This document shows, in pieces, positions 1 through 11,569 of a stretch of 64,000 nucleotides of DNA. The translations under genes were made by a program, and so were the position numbers. The stretch's first letter is position 1, and every line of letters begins with the position of its first letter. This stretch comes from Aquatica leii. Lineage: Eukaryota > Arthropoda > Insecta > Coleoptera > Lampyridae. The DNA lies in NCBI GenBank assembly GCA_035610365.1, contig CM069436.1, positions 87,049,912 to 87,113,911 of the forward strand. Direction: 5' to 3'. The notes under the pieces were generated by a model. The model was not told where the DNA came from. It saw only the letters and a program-made list of their open reading frames with translations, and did not search any database.

Positions 1-359
1 CTTGAATTTTACTAAATTGGAATTGAAATCGTTGCTCATAACTTTTTGTTAAGATTTAGAGCAGTCTCTTCGCACTCACCCATGTTAGCCCATAAAAAAC
101 AATCGCCCTGGTGTAGAAAATCCACTGTCTTATTTCCAAAACACAAGTTCAAACAACAATACAAAAGAATCGAATTACAAAACTAAACTATTACTTCTAT
201 GAAGTTTAGACTCTGACTTAGTTAAGAAGTTAAATTACCTAACCTCGTAAAAACGACTTGTAGATTTTCAGTTATTTTTTTTAACTTATCGATTCATTTT
301 TAACGATGATAAAAACCCTTTTCCTGAATCAATTTTTTCCAAATTTTTTATTCATAATA

Positions 360-1000
360 ATAGATAGCACAAAAAGGTCTAATATCTATAGAAATTGTTG
401 TACTTCGTGCAACACTTTTTCTGTCGTACCAACTGGTAAAAAATTTAAAATCATAGATTTAACGAGTAATTCTAAACCATTTTAAAAATTTCAAAATTGG
501 TCGTCTTTAAAAATAATTCTTCTTTGTAAACTTCGTAATTTAAGCTTTTTAATTCAAAATTCTTATAGTCATTTAGTTATATTTATTATTCTTGTGGGTG
601 TATATTTAAAGTCAATTTCATAGACATTTTGAAATTCGTTTTTAATTTTAATTCTAATTTATAATTAATTATAATATAATTATGATTACATATAATATAA
701 TTGTAGCAAAATTGAAGGTTATTTGTTATATTACTGAAACGCATGCACGAAAGTTATCATTCATTAAAACTGAAAAGTTTTAATTGTTTAAAAATACAAA
801 AAGCCACCAACGACAAAATATATTTATAGTAGCTACCAGGTAAATAATACTGAAAATTAAAAGTAAAGATGAAATACCTTAATGGTTGGGTTTCAGGCGA
901 AAGGAAAAGTCTAGACGCACGCCTAGCGAAAACTCGCAGAGTGTATTAACAATGACCGTAAAAATCTGTATTGCAAATTAAAATCTTTTATTTCATACTT
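360..1000. repeat. Diverged repeat F, copy 1
   Basis: This stretch resembles 3668-4325 at the same internal spacing. A block near 375-430 matches one near 3680-3735, and a block near 885-985 matches one near 4200-4310, about 530 bases downstream in both copies. By eye the identity is roughly 65-75 percent. The two copies lie in direct orientation about 3.3 kb apart and flank jockey debris plus an LTR-B solo LTR. They could be relics of LTRs or two copies of a dispersed repeat. I see no convincing coding signal. Confidence 0.5.
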
Positions 1001-1429
1001 GAAAATGAATAAATTAATTTTTTATTTAAATTTATAATTAATATTTACTTTAAACACAAACCAAATCAAAACAATGAGAAATCAATATATGACACAAAGT
1101 ACACAGTGTTTAACTTAAAATAAAATAAATTTTGTACAGTAGTGAGAACACTCTGTATAATAAACAACCATTTTACAACATATATTTAATTTTTGTAGTG
1201 TACCTGTGTGTCTATAATCTTATTGACTAACCCTGTATTAATCCTCATTTCCTCACGAGCAACCACTCAAGAACACAAAGAATAAAAATAAAAAAGTAAA
1301 CACTGGTGCCATTCCTAAAGAGCAATAAAATCACAGACATGGACAAACAAGCCCTACCTTTAAAACATAGAACTAAGTCTCAATCTAAATACACACATAA
1401 ACAAAACGTACTATGCAATCCATCTGAAC

Positions 1430-2010
1430 CAAGTGAAATTACGATCATCAAAGAATCAATTAATCATTTTGAAGAATGCCATCTACAACATGTTAACATT
1501 CAACTTACCGTAGTAGGGATCAAGTCCACCAAACAAAAGCATTACATCTAAGCGAAAGATTCAACAAAGGTAGTGAATACCAAACATGTTGATTAACGGT
1601 CACAATTAACCATGACCAAGACTAGTAGAAAAACTGTTCAAAAAACAAGGTTTAATCATTCAGCAGTTATTATGACGCCGAGCAAAATATATAATAATAG
1701 GAAACTCGACTGGAAAACTTTGAAAATATGTCGTCTAAAAACAAGTGAGAGATTAGAAGCTAAAACTAAAAACCAAACACACACAAGCAAATAAAAAAAT
1801 AGCAAAAACAAAAAAAGACCCAGTATAGAATGACAATATCGCAAGAGCACAACAACTGAAAAAAGAAATCCAAAAAAAAACTAACAATCAATTTGTATCT
1901 AAAAAAATTAAAACCAGATAACTATTCAATACCAAAAATTTAAAAACAAGAATCCCAAGAAGAAGAAGCCACTTGATCACAGAAGAGATCTTAAAGCATC
2001 TTCAATGGTA
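1430..2010 (+). pseudogene. Jockey-like LINE ORF2 fragment, decayed
   Basis: Broken reading frames here recall the endonuclease and early RT part of jockey-clade LINEs. The segment ITIIKESINHFE (about 1438-1473) resembles the strand following the GGTAI block of jockey endonucleases. HSAVIMT (about 1659-1680) sits where SDHSPVI would be, followed by NRKLDWKTLK. LKTRIP (about 1940) sits where the linker before the RT normally lies. Frames shift several times and the catalytic residues are not all recoverable. The fragment stops where the LTR-B copy begins. It is weaker than the jockey copy at 16950-18010, and chance resemblance is possible. Confidence 0.38.
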
Positions 2011-2079
2011 CCTTAAGGCTCCAACATGTGCCAGCCAGCTAGAAGTGATTCTGCCAATCGTGTCAGATTTGTTCAAAAA

Positions 2080-3068
2080 TGTTTTATGCCAATTATGTAA
2101 AAATTATTTAAAAAACGATTTTTGAAGAGATTAAAAAATTAAAACACATCCGTTTTGTACGTTAAGATGTGTTAATGTCGTGCCTAAAGGTTTCCACATC
2201 TTAACTATCTTAAATCATCCACGCCGATTGAATTGAATAAGTAAATTGCGGATGTGGTTGTTGTGAGAAATTTGCTGGCGTAAGGATACATTTTCATTTT
2301 ACAACGCGATTTGATTTTTCTGTGTTACCGTAGCAACTTTGGATACCTACACATGTTCTGTTACCTTCAAAAATTCCTATGACGAACTAAGAAAGCACGC
2401 ATGGATTATTAAGAACTGTCCCGGATACATATTCTGACAACCTATGTTAGATAGGTACATTGGAACCACCGTTTCGATTTCTGTGATTACGACAAACTGG
2501 AAGACACACCTGCTCAAATATCTTCACTAACTTCGGGAAGCTTAGCGCACTTAGTTTTTTAATCTATCGTATGAAAGTGAGCAATTTATTTGTGATCAGT
2601 GTGTATACATGTAACAGTTTAATTTACCGAAATTTCAAGAGTATACGACTTTTTTTGCTTATAATAAATTAAGCGATGCGCTTTGTTTCCCATAAGCTTG
2701 TGATATTTGAAAATTGTGTTATAATGACCAACGTGAACTTCTTTTGAATGTAATGTGAAGCCATGTAATTTGCTTATATGTACAAGGTGTTGCCTAATCT
2801 AACAAGCCGGCGTCATTATTATTAACTGTGGTATTTGTTGACGAATCCTTAATTGTTATCTATCTGCCCCTGCATTGTTATACTTGTGTTTTGCGATTTG
2901 TGTACCTTCAGTGTTCGACATATGTAAACGGGATTTCTAGCGGATATTTCTACCGCTTTGGCGTTCTTTTAATTCTGTTATAGGCGTTACACCGAGAATC
3001 ACCTGCGACTCACTCTCCGACGCGTTGAGCTACCGCCCACTATACGTCACGGCTTTATTTACGTAATA
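2080..3068 (+). repeat. Solo LTR of family LTR-B, copy 1
   Basis: The body at about 2170-2590 aligns with the 3' LTR at 55630-56080. Shared landmarks are a TTTCCACA block, an ATCCACGC block, a TTTGATTTTTCTRT block and a TTAGCGCACTTAGTT block. Near its end it carries the motif TGGCGTTC (2959-2966) and an ACTCTCCGA block, both shared with other LTR-B copies. The end TTTACGTAATA (3058-3068) matches the family end TTACGTAACA. The left end is blurred, so the start is approximate and I could not confirm a target-site duplication. Confidence 0.6.
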
Positions 3069-3667
3069 AAATTTAAATAAATGTGAAACTGATAATAAAC
3101 TCAGTATAGCTATACCGTATACAACCATAATATTGAACCAAAAAGACAGTAATCTAAAAATCATGCAAACTGGTAAACATGAAGTTTGGACCGAACTATT
3201 CGAACTTGCATAAAAGGACTGTGTTTATCAAAAGGTTTTTCATTGTCGCGATTTGAAAATACGCGAACGTATCTTACTCAGTTTTCTCTCACTATAAGTC
3301 GCTTCATAAATAAAAAAACGTTAACAACTTCGATGACAATTTTATCCAAAAACCATTCTATTTTAGTATATTCCGGTCACTGACATAAATTAATTCTTCA
3401 AAGAAACCTTCAAACAATTTAATATTTAAACTTCGGTTATTATCAGTAATTTTTGATATATGTCTGATCAATCTGATATCAAACCACTGAATAACATCAA
3501 AAATCAATTTGTTTACACGAATTCAAAACGTTTTACAAAGATGTAATTTAAATATCTCCTTGAAGGACATAAGCTATAAATAATCTGACAGCAAAAATAC
3601 ATAAAATCAACTATTTCAATTTTCTTTTTAAAAAATCGTAATTTCTAATATTAAACAATAAAGTAAG
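3069..3667. other. No recognisable feature
   Basis: AT-rich sequence. The only notable open frame (3186-3383, 65 codons) resembles nothing I know and is probably random. Confidence 0.5.
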
Positions 3668-4325
3668 TTCTGAAGTCTATAAACTTTCTGTTCTAGGTGC
3701 AATCCTTTTTACGTCGGACCTACTAGTCGGCAATTAAAAAAAAAAAATAGTTAAAAATTTCAAACAAAATTTGACAAAAATTTGAATGTGTGTTGAACAA
3801 TATTGTGTTAAAAAAAATAAAAAATATGTATATACTATTTATTCCGAAGAAACCATAACGTTAATGTTACTTTTTTCCCATTACATTTGATTTTGAAAAT
3901 GTGCATTAAATACTATTTGACAAAATGTAATTTGGCGATACAAATAAATATAAATTGGTTTTGTTGACAGATTAAATGTAAAAATAACTATGTCCTTGAA
4001 AACCAAGAGACAGACAACAAAATGTAACAAAATAAACATTTCCATTCCGAATATTGATTCTTTGAAACTGAGAAGCGTTTTGTTCGCAAAAGTTTAAAAC
4101 GACCCAGATAACAAATATCTGTGCAATAACTATCAAATAAAAATGTCAAAAAAATTTCTTATGTATCCTTAAAACGTACGTAGTGAAAAATTTAAAATAA
4201 AATACTGTCTGAGTTTCAAGCGAGTGGAAGAGTCCGGACGCAATTCCAGCCAGGAATCCCAGAGAGTATAAGCAATGACCGCGAAAGTCTGCATCGGAAA
4301 TTAAAATTCGTTTTAAAAATCCAAG
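3668..4325. repeat. Diverged repeat F, copy 2
   Basis: Second copy of the repeat at 360-1000. The most similar part is 4200-4310, which has a more GC-rich core than its surroundings. A 64-codon minus-strand frame (4146-4340) covers it, but the equivalent frame is not preserved in copy 1, so I do not treat it as a gene. Confidence 0.5.
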
Positions 4326-6004
4326 AATAATTGCATCCAACTTTTATTCATATTCTCAGACAATATTTTATACCATGCGACAAAAAACAATACAGTGGAA
4401 GAATATTTTAGAAATTAAAAATAATAACCAAAAAATATTCAAACACCAAGTAAAGATGATTTTAAAAAAAATCCTTTGTTTAAAAACCCTATTATGTCAC
4501 CTTATAGCAAATTGCAGAAGTTCAAAAATTTCTACGCAATTCAAAATTACACACAATCCAATCACGTTCCCTATAGAAAACATTAATTATATGTTAACAT
4601 TATTTTTTTTATTTCATACTCAAAATAAAAGCAACGTGTTGATTAATAATTCATTACTGTAATTCTTTCGGTTACATGCCATGCCCGGTAATTTTAATAA
4701 TTATGTAAAAACATTAACATGCAAGATGTACTTACACGACTTGCTTTAGTAAGATTGGTTCCCATTCATTAGGAACGTTAATTTTTAATTTTTAGGAAAA
4801 AGTCTGTAAGACCCCCCCTCGATTCTATATCACGCGCAAATAATCAAAACAAAACGTATGAAATACACTAAAATATTATTAGTTCCTGGGGTACGTAATT
4901 TCATTAAAATTTATCAAGGCATAAATAGACTATTAGACAAACAAGAGTTCGTGCAAATGTTATTTTATTACACGCACGATCACCCGCGACGTGACGAATG
5001 AAAGGAAAAGTGAAAAACTAACACGTCAATTTTTCTTATTCTAAAATTTAAATTACTTCGTAGTAGACATACAAATTCGAACACGTATTCCAATCCTAAC
5101 CTGCACTTTACACCCCCAACTGTCCGACACCCTCTGAGCGAACACATGCCAATTTTACTCCCTCTTTACTACAAAAACCAATGGCGCAAGCGCTTTTAAT
5201 CTGAAAATATAAAAAGAAAACGCACCACGAAAAGTTTTTCGCAGCAATATTTAACCAAACTTAAATCGCGACGTCGGTTTTAAAAGAAAAACTTTCCAAA
5301 ACAATTTTCGAAAAACACACCGTCGTACCACGAGTAAACAAAAGCGAAAGTAAAATCGTAAACGGATTTTACCACAATTTCGCTCTAAAGCGGAAAAGTC
5401 CATAAATTAGTTTTCTTTTTCAACGACCCATTTTCCCGGATGCTGATAGAATAGGTACTGACATTTCGATTCCACTTTGTAACATAAACGACTATAAAAT
5501 AGAAAAAAACGAGAAAGAAAAACCAGTGTTTGTTTACTTCTTTTCGGTTTTTCTCGACCCAGTTTCGGAATTTACTACCACGGAATTAATACTAAAAGTT
5601 GAAACGAAATTGGAGTTGACATATTTTATTTGGTTATTTTTCAAGATTAAATTTTAGAGATTTGTTAGTTTTTTTTGTGTTTGTTGCAGGCTTTTTATTT
5701 ATGTATGAAAATATTTTGCCTTTTTAATGTGTTCATTAAAATTCATAAAACGATTTACTGAACAATTGTAGCTGCGATAAACATTAAGAGTGTAGGAAAC
5801 GTTGTTTGAAAGGTATCGCTTATTTTATATTATTTTTGTGTAATTTATCGATGCAGAAGAATGTTTTTGAAAAGGATAATCGATTCAACAATTTTCAGTT
5901 AGTCTATTGCATATAATAATGCTTTAATACTTTTCATGGCGATGTAACCCTCATTATGTAACTCGATTATGTAAATTGGTCGCATAATTTGTAGTATACA
6001 CAAC
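4326..6004. other. AT-rich intergenic DNA
   Basis: No gene, RNA gene or clear mobile element. Short open frames (for example 4375-4662, 95 codons) are rich in Lys and Asn and look like random AT-rich frames. A run of eight C residues lies near 4813. Confidence 0.5.
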
Positions 6005-7075
6005 AAAATTGCTCTGGTCATAAATTGCCCTAAAAGTTAACATAACTGATAACATTTAAAAAATATATTTTTATCGCTCAAAAGATACACGTGTGGTTCA
6101 AAAAATTGACGTGTGTAAAAATATGAGTTTGATGATATACAGAATTATTTTTTAATCAATGCAAACTTAGCAATAGTTACAACCCACAACCAAACATACC
6201 AGTTCATGAGAAAAAAACATTAAAATTTTTATTATTCGTGAAAATAGGTTTTGTAACTTATTAAAATGTGCATAAAAATATACGACACAACTAGAGAAGT
6301 AAACCTACAAATAGAGAAACTTTTAACCATAAAGTAAAAGACAGTGTTTAATAACTGCTCTAAAAGTTACAAAAAAACTAAAAATCACATTTAAAAAGAT
6401 ATACCTTTTGTGTGGTTCAAAAAATTGACGTGTGTAAAAATATGAGTTTGATGTTATACAGAATTTTTTTTTTAATCAATGCAAACTTAGCAATAGTTAC
6501 AACCCACAACCAAACATATCAGTTCATGAGAAAAAAACATTAAAATTTTTATTATTCGTGAAAATATGTTTTGTAACTCATCAAAATGTGCATAAAAATA
6601 TACGAGGCATTTACGTGTGTAAAAATATGAGTTTGTTGCTATAGATAAAACAAAATTAATTAAAAAAAATTAACAAAGAAACCCCAAAATAGTTACAACA
6701 CACAACCAAAAATACTAACAAAGAACAAACATTAAAATTGAATTAGTTTGTAAAAATGGATTTTGCAAATCATTAAAATATGCATCTATAATATACGAGA
6801 CAACCCCAGAGCCTACAAATGGAAAAACTCAGTCACAGAGTAAAAAACAGTGTTTAGTAACAGTCCTAAAAATTACAAAAAAAAACGAAACTTACCTTTA
6901 AAAAGATATCTCTTTTAGTCTATCAAAAAATTGACGTGTAAAAAATATAAGTGATAAGATATAGCAAAACAAAAAAACTTAATAAAAAAACCTAACAATA
7001 GTTACAATAGACAACCAAAAATATTTGATGAAGAATAAACATTAAATCCAGCCATAGAGTAAAAAACAGTTGACA
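6005..7075. repeat. Tandem satellite, about 319-bp monomer
   Basis: The landmark TTGACGTGTGTAAAAATATGAG or its variant recurs at 6106, 6425, 6611 and 6931. The spacings are 319, 186 and 320 bases, so three monomers and one internally deleted monomer are present. The first two monomers are much more alike (about 95 percent by eye) than the later ones. Each unit also carries a TAGTTACAA block and an AACATTAAAAT block. There is no coding potential. The array ends at a CAGTTGAC sequence immediately beside a LINE 3' tail. Confidence 0.8.
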
Positions 7076-7076
7076 T

Positions 7077-7200
7077 TAATCCTCATCAGCCTCTAAGCGT
7101 CTACTATTGAACTTAGGTCTCCCTCGTAGATCTCTAAATTTCCTTGTTTTGCACTACCCACCACAAATTTTTACCAACACTATCTTCATAGAGGCAACGC
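7077..7200 (-). pseudogene. LINE 3' end, antisense
   Basis: Read on the minus strand, the sequence encodes SAKQGNLEIYEGDLSSIVDA, then a stop, then an ending of the type AGGCTGATGAGGATTA. This resembles the C-terminus and 3' tail of insect LINEs that finish in a GATGATG-type repeat. Only the last 40 codons or so are present, so the insertion is strongly 5' truncated. It abuts the satellite array. Confidence 0.45.
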
Positions 7201-8943
7201 TGTAAATACCAAATGATTTCCAGAATATGCCTAACTAAAAAATCTTTAAAATTAATTGAAATCATTCATTCTAAAAAATCATTAAAAAAATCATAACAGT
7301 TGTGCTAGAAAAAAACTTTCCAGTCCCCCATATTTTTGAAACTATGAACGTCAATTTAGCCCATACTGAATCCAAATATTTACTCAACATTACTAAAAAA
7401 ACTAAACTGAATATAGTACGCTAAGTAAAAACTATAAAATTAAAAAAAAAATAATTAAGACGAAAAATACGGCCATCGCGAATGTATGGATTCTACATAA
7501 ATGAGAAAAACATCAAAGAGCTCTAAGAAACAAACTCCATGAGGTATGATAGAAAAAAATCGATATTTGCTGTATTTGTTCACATACCTAACTAAAACAT
7601 GTAATAAAAAAAAAATATAATACCAAGCCTTCTATACTTACAAACAATCCAAAAGCAATACAGTGCTGCATAGCAAAACAAATAAGCAAATAACTGCTTT
7701 AGCCATAGTCCGTTAGAAGTTACAACTGCTTTGCGTGTACCAATAAAGAAAGTTGTACAAAATTTACGAAAAACTTGATAAAGAGTGAAATTGGCAACCG
7801 AAAATCAAAAAAAAACTACAAAAAAAAAAACGAATAAACAATCAGTCTTGGAAACCAAACTTCTGCATCATCAACTATATACAAAAAACCTTGAATCTAG
7901 CAATCTCAATAGATCTTCTGCAATGCTAACTAGCTTTTGGTTCACAGAACTTAGTAGTACTAATACTACTTACTAGGAAAACACAAGTTCTCAAATTGTC
8001 TTCTTAAAAAAAATTGTTAAGAGAAGCAAATTATCTAAAATTAATTCTAGACCACAGACATTTTTAAAACCCGGACATTAAAAAAAGTGGAAAATACCCT
8101 GATGTATTCAATATATGTATATCAAAATACCTACACCAGAAGTACCATATGAGTCTTTCGTGTGGTAACCCAACGTGAAAATAAAAATACTTAAAAGGTA
8201 CAAATGATTGTTAGCGTTAAAGGTATAGAACAAAAATTAATCTTCATTTCACCTGGTAATAAAAACACGATAGGTATAAAGCACTTTTTGTACAAAGGAT
8301 GACAAAGGAAGACGCTACTACATAAAGATTAGGCTCAAAAATAATAAACGGACAAAAAAATTTTTTACTTTCTACATAGTATGCACCCACAAAATGCTAA
8401 ACAAAAAACGTTATCTAAAGAAGCATATCTACATTAGTCGAACGATTCTAAATGCTACCTCAACCAATTTGGCTTCTAAATGACCTATCGTTAAACGACA
8501 AAAAAATCGCAGATCAAACAAAAAAAGAAAATAAGAACAATTTAAATTTGTTACGTGTCGTTACTCATTATGTTTTCACAATTTGTAATTTAACAAAATT
8601 CTTAGTACGGCACTGGCGATATAATTCGGTATAAATGTAAGAGTGGCTCATCGTGTACCATTAACGATCCATTTCACTTTCGACTTTTGCTGCACGTAGT
8701 TGAATTTGTTCGAAGTTTTGACCGTTCAAAGTTAACGTTATTACAGCAAGATAAGCTCACAGTCGTTTCCTACAAACAAGTTTACAGAAAAGAAATCATT
8801 TTCCTTTTCACACCTGCCCAACACTTAATGAATCAATGCCAATCTAGTACACGTAGTTTGGGTAGATGAACGCAATGGTTACTGCAAACAGAAAGACTTG
8901 ACTTAGACAAGATGATCAAAATACAATTTTCCATTCTAGATAA
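7201..8943. other. AT-rich intergenic DNA
   Basis: No gene or element recognised. Part of 7660-7740 vaguely resembles the neighbouring satellite (an AACTGCTTT block followed by AAGTTACAA). Open frames of about 60 codons at 7785, 8452 and 8687 are not recognisable. Confidence 0.45.
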
Positions 8944-8957
8944 TTTTATTTAAAACC

Positions 8958-9452
8958 CAAGTGCTGGTACAGATACGTTGATGACACCTTCGTCATTTGA
9001 CAACATGGTCGTTGTACGCTCAATGAATTTCTATGTCATTTAAACTCAATTCATCAAAATATTCGTTTTACTATGGAATTAGAAAGGAACTTCTCTTTAC
9101 CATTTTTGGAGGTTTAGTTAATCGAAATGAAGGTGGTTCATTATCACATTCAGTTTATCGAAAACCTACCCATACAGATAGATATTTAAATAAATTGTCT
9201 AATCATCACCCTTCTCAAAAATTATCAGTAGTAAATTCTTTAGTCTACAAAGCTATTTTCTTAAGTCAAACCCAAAATCTTCAAAACGAGTTAAATCATC
9301 TAACCAAAATGTTAGTCGCAAACAATTACAATAGAAAAAGTATTAAACAATTTATTACAAAGTTTACGTCTGCAAAACCAAGAATAACAGCGAAATCTAG
9401 CTCACAACCACTGTCTATCGCTTCTATGTTAAAGGTACCACGGACCGTATAG
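8958..9452 (+). pseudogene. PLE-A reverse transcriptase, C-terminal part
   Basis: In PLEs this enzyme copies the element RNA into DNA at a nick in the target. The catalytic motif C reads YVDD (8974-8985), followed by TFVI, where an in-frame stop replaces the expected Trp. After a frameshift near 9110 the frame reads NRNEGGSLSHSVYRKPTHTD, the segment just after the palm that is characteristic of PLEs. Next comes the thumb/linker, including YRKPTHTDRYLNKLSNHHPS. Fingers and motif A are absent. It joins the nuclease frame below. A homologous stretch lies at 30382-30760 on the other strand. It is not functional. Confidence 0.85.
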
Positions 9453-9457
9453 AAAAA

Positions 9458-9736
9458 ATGTTGCCAAAACACAACATTGTTACTCGGTTTTCTACTCTTC
9501 CTAAATTGGGTCAACCTTGCTCTTGTGGTCGTGCATACGTAGGAGAAACGGGGAAAAGCGTGAGAATTCGTATTAAAGAGCATCAAAGATGTAGTCATCA
9601 AATTATGTTTGAAAACACTAAGATTTTGGAGAATGTTTCTAATTACTATCAGCGAAAAAGTAGAGAATCCATTGAAACAATTAAAAATTCTTTTAATATT
9701 AACCGAGATTCTAGTTTTCCTTTGACAGAGATTTAG
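9458..9736 (+). pseudogene. PLE-A GIY-YIG endonuclease domain
   Basis: This is the target-nicking nuclease that PLEs fuse to the RT C-terminus. Visible are CSCGRAYVGETGKSVRIRIKEH, quoted in part as AYVGETGK, which contains the YIG-type motif (here YVG) and the downstream catalytic Arg helix (RIRIKEH). The paired Cys just before it (CSC) fit the PLE-type zinc-binding linker. Compared with the copy at 30100-30381, about 18 residues between HQRCS and QIMF are missing, which removes part of the domain core. The frame ends at 9736, directly before the pLTR. Confidence 0.85.
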
Positions 9737-9892
9737 AAACCTCGATCGGAGGCCGGTCTATAAAAGCGAGACTTCACGTCGCAATCAATCAGTTTGTTCT
9801 GAGCTCTAAAGATGTTCACTGCAACGTGTAAGAAAAGCTCAGCTCGTGTGATAACGACAACACGGGAATTATCCAGAATGAAAAATTTGTTA
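9737..9892 (+). promoter_or_regulatory. PLE-A pLTR with TATA box
   Basis: Terminal repeat of PLE-A. A TATAAAAG box (9759-9766) precedes a stretch shared with the 30-kb copy, where the box has decayed to GATAAAAG. In PLEs the repeat supplies the promoter and often a hammerhead ribozyme; the candidate core lies at 9806-9835. Promoter activity is inferred from the box and family precedent only. Confidence 0.55.
9806..9835 (+). ncRNA. Degenerate hammerhead-ribozyme-like core, PLE-A
   Basis: The order is CTAAAGA (decayed from CUGANGA), then GTTCAC and GTGTAA as the two sides of a bulged stem II, then GAAA. The other PLE-A copy reads CTGAATA and CGAAA at the same places, so a common ancestor with CTGAAGA and CGAAA is plausible. 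Flanking CTGAGC (9799-9804) and GCTCAG (9836-9841) are complementary. Stems I and III cannot be assigned confidently. Neither copy has a fully intact core. Confidence 0.4.
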
Positions 9893-11374
9893 CAAGCTTT
9901 AGGTATTTTACGAACCTGCACGGTCAACTCTCAATAGTCGGAGAGAGGGGTAGGTTTCCAAGAAATATATAAAAGGTGTTCCAGGGCGCCAGAGCTTATC
10001 CCAAAGTGACTTCTGTCCGCTCACAACAGAATGGTAGCACTTGTAACAAGATGTTAGGTTCGTAATCCCTTCTACTCGGCTGTTCGAGTAGCCAGCGTTT
10101 GTGATTAGATAACGACGATCTAAAGAGAAAGGTATGTTGTCATAAAAGAACAAGTAACCACAATAACAACTTTAATCTAGAATCGTTGATGATTATCACA
10201 GGATATAAGAATTCTCATTACAGAAAATCAGTAGTAACGACAACACACAATACATCAATAAAGTACAATGAAATAAGTAGCGAAGAATAGTTCGTAGTAA
10301 ATGTCGTTTGTATACAATATGCGGAATCCACAAAAAAATTTAGTAATATGGCATTACTGACCATAACACAGTAATAACAATTATGGCAGTAACATTAAAT
10401 TATCCTAATAATTATGGGTAGTACACAGCAGACGTAACACAGAGCAAGCAAACTTATTACCTAAATGGTAATACTCTTACATTAATCGTTACGGAATTAT
10501 TATTAGTAACAGTTTCGTGAGTGACCCTATTTGACCACGAATAAAATACAATAAAATCACTTACCACAAATACAGGAATTCCCAATGTGCGACGAAAGTA
10601 CTTTCTCTACACGTACCCTGTAAGTAATTTGAAATAGCAAGTCGTGTCAAACTAATTCCTCACGAAAGTGAAATCTACAAAATGATTAGTGATATTTAAC
10701 ATAAATACACAAGGCCGAACCCGGTCGTCGTGTGCTGTGATACCCCGACGAAACGGTGGTTACGCAGGTATCTGCCGCATGAGTAGAATCTCGACAATTG
10801 TAGTTAGATCTTCGGTGTGTTAAATTTTTGCCATATGTAGTATACCTCAGATTACATTCATCCGACGAAATTATTATTTGAAATTGATTCTTCATCAATA
10901 GTTAACGACTAGGACGAATACCCGCACGTGGCGGAACGGCCGGTGACGATTCAAACGTATTAGAAGCGTAATACCCTTATAAATTGGTCCCCATTACGGT
11001 GGATGGGTTTAGAAGATTTCAATCGCCAACTCAACGGCCATTTTATGCAGTTTTCAAGTTGAAGAATTCGTCGTAAATGACAGTCACGCGTAAACGATCG
11101 TTAGGGGGCGTCCAAACCGTAAATTCATTCCACGTCGGAATACATAGGCGTGCGCAAAGAAAATTTCGTCCGTAACAACATAGGCGTACGTAAAGAAAAT
11201 TCGACCGTAACAAATTGTATTACGATTGCAGCCCGTGAAAACCTGAGTTCTACTTATTTAATCATGTTAAGCCTTCAGCGTAATTACTTATATTAAACCT
11301 TCAGCTAATTTTAGTTTTTCAAAGATCATTAAATAATACTTTACTTTCAGTCGTGTGTATTAACAGCCCTTCAG
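9893..11374. other. Unassigned region with promoter-like and repeat signals
   Basis: No gene recognised. A TATATAAAAGG box (9966-9976) is followed by moderately GC-rich sequence and then AATAAA (about 10258), an arrangement like an LTR but without identified ends. A perfect 7-bp hairpin CTACTCG/CGAGTAG lies at 10072-10091. The part 10690-11230 is unusually CpG-containing. The minus-strand frame 10686-10898 is not recognisable. Confidence 0.4.
11143..11213. repeat. Two tandem 36-bp units
   Basis: Two head-to-tail units, 11143-11178 and 11179-11213. Each starts CATAGGCGT and ends CCGTAACAA, with AAAGAAAATT in the middle. They differ by two substitutions in the first half, one in the second half and a 1-base indel. 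The units are CpG-bearing in otherwise AT-rich DNA. Confidence 0.8.
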
Positions 11375-11390
11375 ATTATTTCGCAATAAT

Positions 11391-11527
11391 TAATTTGGAA
11401 TTCTTCGTTTAGGAGGAGCATGTAAAACCACTTTAATTTATTTTTGTGGCAACGTTTCCTGCTAAAAGCGAGCACTTCATCAGTCCAACTGTAATTTATT
11501 AAACTCGTAAGTCAACAACATAGTAAC
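11391..11527. repeat. PLE-C left inverted arm (pLTR)
   Basis: Inverted partner of 12352-12492. It contains the block GAATTCTTCGTTTAGGAGG near its outer end and the hammerhead-like core on the minus strand at 11454-11483. Confidence 0.85.
11454..11483 (-). ncRNA. Hammerhead-ribozyme-like core, PLE-C left arm
   Basis: On the minus strand the order is CTGATGA, an extra A, then stem II sides GTGCT and AGCAG around loop CGCTTTT, then GAAAC. The conserved CUGANGA and GAAA boxes are perfect, but the closing pair of stem II is lost (G opposite G). The right arm has the reverse defect: an intact stem and a mutated box. The two arms therefore preserve one ancestral motif between them. Confidence 0.55.
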
Positions 11528-11569
11528 AACAGAATGAGTTAACAGATAATTTTTAACACATAAAACTTA

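Larger units (their letters stand above)
8944..9892 (+). mobile_element. Penelope-like element PLE-A, copy 1 (5' truncated)
   Basis: This is a retroelement remnant with the PLE order: end of the reverse transcriptase, GIY-YIG endonuclease, then a terminal repeat (pLTR). It begins just before the RT motif C and lacks all upstream RT. Its pLTR (9737-9892) matches, inverted, the one at 29905-30060, ending at a shared CAGAATGRAAAA sequence. The two copies belong to one family. The reading frame is broken by frameshifts and an internal deletion in the nuclease. Confidence 0.85.

Noticed and set aside
1612..1850. Hydrophobic minus-strand frame opposite jockey debris (Leu/Phe-rich, like a membrane protein)
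   Set aside because: It is the shadow of Lys/Glu-rich AT-biased sequence on the plus strand.
6005..7075. Regular repeats considered as a CRISPR array
   Set aside because: Monomers are 319 bp, spacers are not unique short sequences, and the genome is eukaryotic.
9326..9601. 91-codon minus-strand frame
   Set aside because: Antisense shadow of PLE-A RT and GIY-YIG sequence.
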